DNA of 19,952 nt from Alphaproteobacteria bacterium. Its GTDB lineage: Bacteria; Pseudomonadota; Alphaproteobacteria; Sneathiellales; Sneathiellaceae. The stretch covers positions 1-19,952 of the forward strand of contig SBHH01000201.1 in NCBI GenBank assembly GCA_006226265.1, written 5' to 3'. Below are positions 15,640 through 19,952 of this stretch, in pieces (position 1 is the stretch's first letter; every line of letters begins with the position of its first letter). A model generated the notes under the pieces. The model saw nothing but the letters and a program-made list of their open reading frames with translations, made no database searches and had not been told where the DNA came from. Both the position numbers and the translations under genes were made by a program.

Positions 15640-16749
15640 TCAGACCGGCTTTTTGCACATGGTCCTGATATTGGCCCAGTCATCGGGCGACATCGCCGGG
15701 CCGCCCTCATGGCCCGCCTTGGTCAGGGTCTCGATCCGCTCCGCCATGCCGGGATGGCTCTGCAGAAAGGAGGGGCCGAAGCCCTTGCCCTCGTTCTGTC
15801 CTTCCAGTTTCCTGAAAAGAGGGATCATCGGCGCAATATTATAGCCCGCCTTCTTCATCAGCGCGACAGCGGTTTTATCGGCCTCCCGTTCGAAATCCCG
15901 GCTGTAGGAAGAGGAAATCATCATCTGGCCAAAGCCCGCGATGAAAGTTCCGCCGCTGATATCGCCAAGCAGCAGGCTCAACCCCGCCGCGACCCCGGCA
16001 TTGGAGATCATGAGCCGCATTGGATGGCGGTGCTCCGCATGTCCCATTTCATGGGCGAGGACAGCGGCAAATCCATTCGGGCTGTCCGCCATATCGAGAA
16101 GACCCGACAAGATGATCAGTCGTCCGCCGGGCAGGGTGAACGCATTGGCCATCTTCGATCGGATTACGGTAATCGAGGTGATAGGGGAACCATCCTTAAA
16201 TCCGTCACCCAGATGCTCTACAAGCGCGTCAATTTCCTTCATCGCAGCCGGATTGGCGCAGACCGCATCTTGCTGCTTCAATTTCCCCCGTCTGGCGAAA
16301 CTGCCGATGATAATGTCTTCCGCCTTTGCGCCAAGCTCCTCGCGCGTGCTGTCGGGAATGATCCTTGCGACCGCACTGACCAGCATTGGCAGGACAAAGA
16401 AATAGATGAGAAGCACCGAGGCTGCCGCCCCACCGATCCAGAAAAAATAGGGCTTCCACCATCCGGATGGCGCGGCGCGGCGGGCCTCAAGCCGGGGGCA
16501 ATATGCCTTTACCTCGGCAACGAAGACCGGATCGGTGAGCTCGATCCGAAGCGGATCATCCGGTGCGACCGAGAGAAGGAGATTGGCGCTCCGCCGGTTC
16601 TTGTTTTCATTCCGAAGATCATCGCACCATCCATCCCGGACGAGCACGCAGTCCGGAGACTCAATCCGGAAACGGTCCTCATCCAGGATCAGGGCAATGT
16701 CCCGCGCCTTAGCCGATTTTCCATCGAACAGCCGCCCGGCCCCTCTCAT
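15640..16749 (-). CDS. Membrane-anchored M48 family metallopeptidase
   Basis: The 369-residue product is a zinc metallopeptidase of the M48 (HtpX/BepA/Oma1-like) clan. The zinc-binding helix is H233-E234-M-G-H237, with the third ligand probably E287 in the FEREAD motif. One membrane helix lies at about 103-127, preceded by a roughly 95-residue N-terminal region with no family I recognise, and followed by the peptidase domain (about 135-345). No N-terminal signal peptide is seen, so the anchor probably leaves the protease on the periplasmic side. Its ATG lies 3 nt after the stop of the YjgN/DUF898 gene, so the two are co-transcribed. I recall this pairing in other proteobacteria. The likely job is quality control or processing of envelope proteins. 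It converges on dinB with an 8-nt gap. Confidence 0.92.
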   Translation of the reverse strand: MRGAGRLFDGKSAKARDIALILDEDRFRIESPDCVLVRDGWCDDLRNENKNRRSANLLLSVAPDDPLRIELTDPVFVAEVKAYCPRLEARRAAPSGWWKPYFFWIGGAAASVLLIYFFVLPMLVSAVARIIPDSTREELGAKAEDIIIGSFARRGKLKQQDAVCANPAAMKEIDALVEHLGDGFKDGSPITSITVIRSKMANAFTLPGGRLIILSGLLDMADSPNGFAAVLAHEMGHAEHRHPMRLMISNAGVAAGLSLLLGDISGGTFIAGFGQMMISSSYSRDFEREADKTAVALMKKAGYNIAPMIPLFRKLEGQNEGKGFGPSFLQSHPGMAERIETLTKAGHEGGPAMSPDDWANIRTMCKKPV

Positions 16750-16752
16750 CTT

Positions 16753-17997
16753 CTAGAAGGCCCCCACATCCAGCGCATCGGCAAAGCCTTCGCCATATTT
16801 CGGCATATCGACCGAAGCGGAGGCGGTTTCCTCGAATACCCCGAAGTCATGGATATGCAGCGTCCGGCAGATGACTTTCAGAAGCGGCGCCATCAGGAAC
16901 ATCGTCTTCAGGATATCGACCCCGACATAGGCGAAGAAAAAGAAGAAAGCCATCAGAAAGAAAGCGGCATGCGATCCCATAAAAACGATGGCGCCGTAAA
17001 TGACGGCAAACCCGATGAAACCGATAAAGCCGACAGCGAACATAATCACCATGATCAGAAGGACGGACCGGCCCGTCAGATACGAGGTAAACCAGGCCCT
17101 GCCGAAGCATGTATGGCGGACAAGATAGCGGAATTCCCAGACCCGTGCGAAGAAGGCGAACAGGAAATAAAAAAAGAACATGATTCCGGCCGCCGTAAAA
17201 ATTATGGGCGCGTCGTCCTTGAACTTCTCCTCATTCAGGCTCGGCCTGCCGCCCGCGCCGAACGAAAGTTCACTGTGATAGAGATAGAAGATAAGGACAA
17301 CCGCAACGACCTGCCAGCCGAGGATGAGCGGCCAGTAAATCCTGTAAAGCCCCTTCACCGTGCCTTTATAGGTAAAGGCCCCATTTCCGAACCGGCTGTT
17401 ATTGAGCTGGTAGTTCAGGCGGAAGGCTTGTAGCGCCGGGTAGGCCCAGCCAAGCGTGGCAACACAGAGCAGTGAAAGCAGGACAACCTTCCAGGCATAG
17501 GTGAAAGCACTGCCCGTCAGGTAAAAGCGGATACCCCGCCAGGCGGTGCGCGACAGACGGTAACGCCAGAGCCGGTAACGGGCGAACTGCCAGAAACCAT
17601 AGAGCAGGGTAATATAGAGAAACTGGTTGAAAACAATCCAGCCCGGCCCCAGAAAATCGAGAACTCTTGCGCCGATGCTGAAAGCGATCGAGGTCGGCAA
17701 GAGAATTGCGATGGCCAGCAGGAAGCCGAGAAACAGCTCCTTCCCCGTTCCCATATAATCAAGCCGGTCGCCGCCGATCTCGACACCTTGCCAGAAAAGC
17801 CGCCGCAAATGCGTCTTCGCCCAGAAACGGTAGATGCCGAAAGTAAGAAGGGTCAGGAACTTGTTCTTGACCAGCAGGAGGAAAAGCTGCCGTTTCGAAA
17901 TATCGAAGGAGACGAGGGCCTCTCCGGGAGCCGTTCTGTCAACCGCCCGCCCTGACGCCCCCACCACGGGAACGGAACCTGTGCTATCGTCCTGCAT
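16753..17997 (-). CDS. YjgN/DUF898 family multipass membrane protein
   Basis: The 414-residue protein belongs to the DUF898/YjgN family of inner-membrane proteins of unknown function. Evidence is the repeated family block: a soluble strand (ALVSFDISKRQLF) followed by LLTFGIYRFWAKTHLRR and the GTGKELFLGFLLA helix, then ARYRLWRYRLSRTAWRGIRF with its RTAWRGIRF signature and FGNGAFTYKG. About seven or eight hydrophobic helices are visible, with a Phe-rich helix near the C-terminus (16900-17000 region). GAGGGGG stands about 5 nt upstream of the ATG. It lies 35 nt downstream of the EipB-like gene and 3 nt upstream of the M48 peptidase gene, suggesting an envelope operon. It may present substrates to the peptidase or regulate it; that is inference from gene order. 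Confidence 0.9.
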   Translation of the reverse strand: MQDDSTGSVPVVGASGRAVDRTAPGEALVSFDISKRQLFLLLVKNKFLTLLTFGIYRFWAKTHLRRLFWQGVEIGGDRLDYMGTGKELFLGFLLAIAILLPTSIAFSIGARVLDFLGPGWIVFNQFLYITLLYGFWQFARYRLWRYRLSRTAWRGIRFYLTGSAFTYAWKVVLLSLLCVATLGWAYPALQAFRLNYQLNNSRFGNGAFTYKGTVKGLYRIYWPLILGWQVVAVVLIFYLYHSELSFGAGGRPSLNEEKFKDDAPIIFTAAGIMFFFYFLFAFFARVWEFRYLVRHTCFGRAWFTSYLTGRSVLLIMVIMFAVGFIGFIGFAVIYGAIVFMGSHAAFFLMAFFFFFAYVGVDILKTMFLMAPLLKVICRTLHIHDFGVFEETASASVDMPKYGEGFADALDVGAF

Positions 17998-18032
17998 GTT
18001 GCCCCCTCATGGTTTCAAGGCGCCGCTCCCGC

Positions 18033-18848
18033 TCAGGAGCATTTGTCTGCCTTGTATATCTTCAGGCTGGTGACTTTTCCTTTCAACGAAAAATCCTGAT
18101 ATTTGAGGTAAAGGTCCGACGCAATGCCGTTTTTGAACATCTTCATGCCGACCTCGTAATCCGGTTCTGTCTGCTGCTGGCTGAGATCAAAAAAGGAAAT
18201 CTGCAAAGGCCAGTAGTCCATGCCCTTCAATTTTGAAAGAGCGGGATTATCCTCCTCCAGTTTCTTTTCTTTGCCGATCACGGCAAGTGTATCCGAAAGG
18301 CCGTCGGTGCCGTTACCGTCAAACACCTTGGCCGAGAGCAAATGTTTATGCGCTTCCGCTGCACGGATCAGCGCCTTTGTGTGGCTGCCCGGAAAAATCA
18401 CATCTGCGGGCATCTCCATGCTCTCCCCGTCGGGTTCGGCAAAGGTGACAATCGCCTTGGCCTTCTCGCGTTTCGCGACACCTCGGTATTTCTCGACCAT
18501 CCGACCGTTAATGCTGTTCGACATATCGAAGCGCATGGATTTCCCGTCCGCATCCTCATAAGTCGATTGCAGATAGTCGGAAATGACGGTTCCGCCCTCG
18601 GAATTGACAATTTCCAGCACCATACGCTGATTGACGATCAGGCCGTCGCAATGCTGTTCGACCTTCAGAACGATCCGGCCACGCACGGATTCGATGCCGC
18701 CGCCGTCATGGATATCGTCCTGTTTTAAATCATAAACCGCCTGATGCGAGGCAAGTTGAACAGGCGCCGCTTCGGGTAATCCCGCGCAGGCTGTCAGGGT
18801 CATCAAAAGCGCGGCCGGCGTTACAATCAGTCTTACGAACTTCAACAT
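18033..18848 (-). CDS. EipB-like (DUF1849) cell-envelope protein, possible lipoprotein
   Basis: DUF1849 proteins are periplasmic beta-spiral proteins found in Alphaproteobacteria; Brucella EipB is needed for envelope integrity. The 271-residue product from ATG 18848 begins with a short basic stretch and a hydrophobic helix ending L18-T-A-C21, which fits a lipobox, so it may be lipid-anchored rather than free. Family features visible are LASHQAVYDL near 32-41, RGRIVLKVEQHC, the Y-L-Q-S-T-Y-E-D block, the VIFPGSHTKALIRAAEAHKH block and the final YKADKCS. C67 and C270 are placed as the disulphide pair known in EipB. TTG and ATG starts at 18887 and 18875 would add up to 13 residues and spoil the signal sequence. 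It is likely first of an operon with the DUF898 and M48 genes. Confidence 0.88.
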   Translation of the reverse strand: MLKFVRLIVTPAALLMTLTACAGLPEAAPVQLASHQAVYDLKQDDIHDGGGIESVRGRIVLKVEQHCDGLIVNQRMVLEIVNSEGGTVISDYLQSTYEDADGKSMRFDMSNSINGRMVEKYRGVAKREKAKAIVTFAEPDGESMEMPADVIFPGSHTKALIRAAEAHKHLLSAKVFDGNGTDGLSDTLAVIGKEKKLEEDNPALSKLKGMDYWPLQISFFDLSQQQTEPDYEVGMKMFKNGIASDLYLKYQDFSLKGKVTSLKIYKADKCS

Positions 18849-18942
18849 AAATCCCGTCTCTTTTTCCTTCGGCATCCGGCGGAACAAGGCCGCCGCCCGC
18901 TGCCTCTCCCCCCGGATAAAGGGGCAGCATTTTCTATCATAA

Positions 18943-18957
18943 GGGAAAAATCTTCCC
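18943..18957. repeat. Short inverted repeat in the eipB-like / GGDEF intergenic region
   Basis: GGGAA (18943-18947) and TTCCC (18953-18957) form a perfect 5-bp dyad with a 5-nt spacer. It lies in the 290-nt gap between the divergent EipB-like and GGDEF genes, which holds no gene and becomes strongly AT-rich from about 18930 to 19070. The dyad is about 115-125 nt upstream of the predicted sigma-54 start site, a usual distance for an enhancer-binding activator, or it could be an operator for the EipB-like gene. A dyad this short could be chance. Confidence 0.3.
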
Positions 18958-19042
18958 GATAACAGTACTTATGATGTCCATCCACATATGCCAGGGATAA
19001 ATTTAACATATTGTTTTTTAAGTGATTTTTATTCCATTTTTC

Positions 19043-19059
19043 CTGGCATGAAAATTGCT
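19043..19059 (+). promoter_or_regulatory. Sigma-54 (RpoN) -24/-12 promoter of the GGDEF gene
   Basis: CTGGCATG (19043-19050), AAAA, then TTGCT (19055-19059) fits the sigma-54 consensus TGGCACG-N4-TTGCW with one mismatch (T for the C at position 6). The invariant GG (19045-19046) and GC (19057-19058) have the required spacing. Transcription would start near 19070, leaving a 69-nt leader before the ATG at 19139. The surrounding DNA is AT-rich and non-coding. Such promoters need an ATP-dependent enhancer-binding activator and in Alphaproteobacteria often serve flagellar or nitrogen-related genes. Confidence 0.65.
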
Positions 19060-19138
19060 TTTTGATCAGCAGGAAAATCCGCCGTGCCCGCTTTCAAAAG
19101 GAATAGAGTCCGGCCGGATGAGAGAGGAGTAGTTTAAT

Positions 19139-19867
19139 ATGTCTGGATCAATGACGATGTCTGCGGCACCCGAGAGCGCTGCCCCGATGGCTTTCGACGA
19201 TGTGAGTTTCCATCTCGAAGATCTCGCCGGCAAGCTGCGTGTCAGCATGCAAAAGCAGACCAATGCAAAACATTGGGAACTGATGAACCGGGTGATTGCC
19301 TATGCCGCCAGCGCAGAGCAGCATATCAGTGAGCAGCAGGCCCGCATCCGCGAACTTGAAGCCCTGTCCTCGACCGACGAGCTCACCGGCCTGGCCAACC
19401 GCCGTGGCCTTGCGGATTTTATGCACCGTCTCCTGTCGGTCGCGCGGCGGCATAACGAACAGGGGATTCTTGCTTTCCTCGATCTCAACAATTTCAAGGA
19501 AATCAACGATCTCTATGGCCATGACGTCGGCGATCTCGCGCTCAAGCATTTTGCGACCACCATTCGCGAGAACCTTCGGGAATCCGATTTCGTGGCCCGT
19601 CTTGGCGGCGACGAATTTGTCTTCGTCCTGACCCGCACTAACGAAGTCAACGGAGAAAAGCGCGCCCGTGCGATCCAGGCCCTCATCAGCAAGACGTATA
19701 TTTCTGCCCGCGGCCAGAAGCTTCCGCTTCAGGCCAGCATGGGGGTCATCGCCTTTGACGGGGATAGCAGCTACAGAGACCTGATGCGCGACGCGGATGT
19801 TGCTATGTACAAGGAAAAGAAGGCCTGCAAGGCGCGCGACGCGGCCATGAAGGCGGAAGCCGACTAG
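19139..19867 (+). CDS. Soluble GGDEF-domain diguanylate cyclase
   Basis: The 242-residue product is predicted to make c-di-GMP in the cytoplasm. The N-terminal 75 residues have no recognised sensor domain and no membrane segment; residues about 45-75 are helical with a heptad-like pattern leading into the ALSSTDELTGLANRRG entry motif, as in cyclases that dimerise through a coiled coil. The GGDEF domain (about 76-235) has metal-binding D115 in FLDLNNFKEIND, the active loop G156-G-D-E-F160 and an I-site R147-E-S-D150 exactly five residues before it, so it should be active and feedback-inhibited. GAGAGGAG at 19122-19129 is a good ribosome binding site. It stands alone behind a sigma-54 promoter, which hints at co-regulation with motility genes. 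The overall architecture resembles Caulobacter DgcB, but I do not assign that name. Confidence 0.93.
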   Translation: MSGSMTMSAAPESAAPMAFDDVSFHLEDLAGKLRVSMQKQTNAKHWELMNRVIAYAASAEQHISEQQARIRELEALSSTDELTGLANRRGLADFMHRLLSVARRHNEQGILAFLDLNNFKEINDLYGHDVGDLALKHFATTIRENLRESDFVARLGGDEFVFVLTRTNEVNGEKRARAIQALISKTYISARGQKLPLQASMGVIAFDGDSSYRDLMRDADVAMYKEKKACKARDAAMKAEAD

Positions 19868-19952
19868 AGAAAGTTTTTTACCGGGGCACAGAAAATCTCG
19901 ATCGGCGCGCTCACGCCGCGCAGTTCGTGAAATCCGCAGGATGTGAGATGCG
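19864..19952 (-). CDS. Probable class III adenylate/guanylate cyclase, C-terminal end (cut by window edge)
   Basis: On the minus strand the frame is open from the window edge (first full codon at 19950) to TAG at 19866-19864. The 28 visible residues include FHELRGVSAPIEIFCAP, which matches the typical end of class III nucleotide cyclase domains (hydrophobic-x-L-[KR]-G-V-x-x-P-[IV]-x-[IV]-[FY]). Nothing of the catalytic core is in the window, so activity and product cannot be judged. The stop codon overlaps that of the convergent GGDEF gene by three bases (CTAG, 19864-19867), leaving no room for an intergenic terminator. Other regulatory proteins with a cyclase-homology domain are possible. 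Confidence 0.6.
   Translation of the reverse strand, partial: HLTSCGFHELRGVSAPIEIFCAPVKNFL

Noticed and set aside
15709..17433. Long plus-strand open frame (574 codons) across the M48 and DUF898 genes
   Set aside because: It spans two clearly recognisable minus-strand genes and their junction and is rich in charged low-complexity residues typical of antisense translation.
18899..18933. GCTGCC/GGCAGC stem with ATTTT after it, as a terminator
   Set aside because: The loop is 18 nt long, the T run is short, and no plus-strand gene ends upstream; more likely leader structure or chance.
18999..19021. TTAAC ... TTAAG as a CtrA box upstream of the GGDEF gene
   Set aside because: The spacing between the TTAA halves is about 11 nt instead of 7.

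Overview
This window reads as a chromosomal segment of a GC-rich alphaproteobacterium. The lineage call rests on a divK-pleD pair, a DUF1849/EipB-type envelope protein, a DUF3572 protein, a DinB with an N-terminal zinc-ribbon-like extension, and the order pyrC-like / plsY / dprA / topA / rnr / DUF983 / Nudix / rpmG / pleD / divK, which I recall as conserved in that class. Order and genus cannot be fixed from the sequence alone. There is no rRNA, tRNA, CRISPR array, insertion sequence or phage gene, and coding density is high. Most of the window is core genome.

Layout. (1) Positions 1-11321 are one long plus-strand run: the 3' end of a dihydroorotase-like gene, plsY (phospholipid synthesis), a small basic hypothetical protein, dprA (ssDNA/RecA loading), topA (topoisomerase I), rnr (RNase R), a DUF983 membrane protein, two tandem paralogous Nudix hydrolases coupled to an MFS transporter, and rpmG (ribosomal protein L33, only 55 codons) with a clear terminator. 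(2) Positions 11398-13173 on the minus strand hold divK and pleD, a single-domain response regulator and a REC-REC-GGDEF diguanylate cyclase of the cell-cycle/polar development circuit. (3) Positions 13375-15631 on the plus strand hold a DUF3572 protein, a HAD-superfamily hydrolase and DNA polymerase IV, tightly packed. (4) Positions 15640-18848 on the minus strand hold an EipB-like envelope protein, a YjgN/DUF898 multipass membrane protein and a membrane-anchored M48 metallopeptidase, apparently one envelope operon. (5) Positions 19139-19867 on the plus strand encode a soluble diguanylate cyclase behind a good sigma-54 (-24/-12) promoter. It converges, with overlapping stop codons, on the C-terminal end of a probable class III nucleotide cyclase on the minus strand.

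Second-messenger signalling recurs: PleD, the sigma-54-driven GGDEF protein and the probable nucleotide cyclase lie within 9 kb. No obviously new multi-gene system is visible. The points most worth checking are the sigma-54 promoter with an upstream inverted repeat, the dihydroorotase-like protein lacking its catalytic Asp, the Nudix duplication coupled to a transporter, the DUF3572-HAD-DinB cassette, and the EipB-like / YjgN / M48 envelope operon, whose EipB-like member carries a lipobox-like cysteine.
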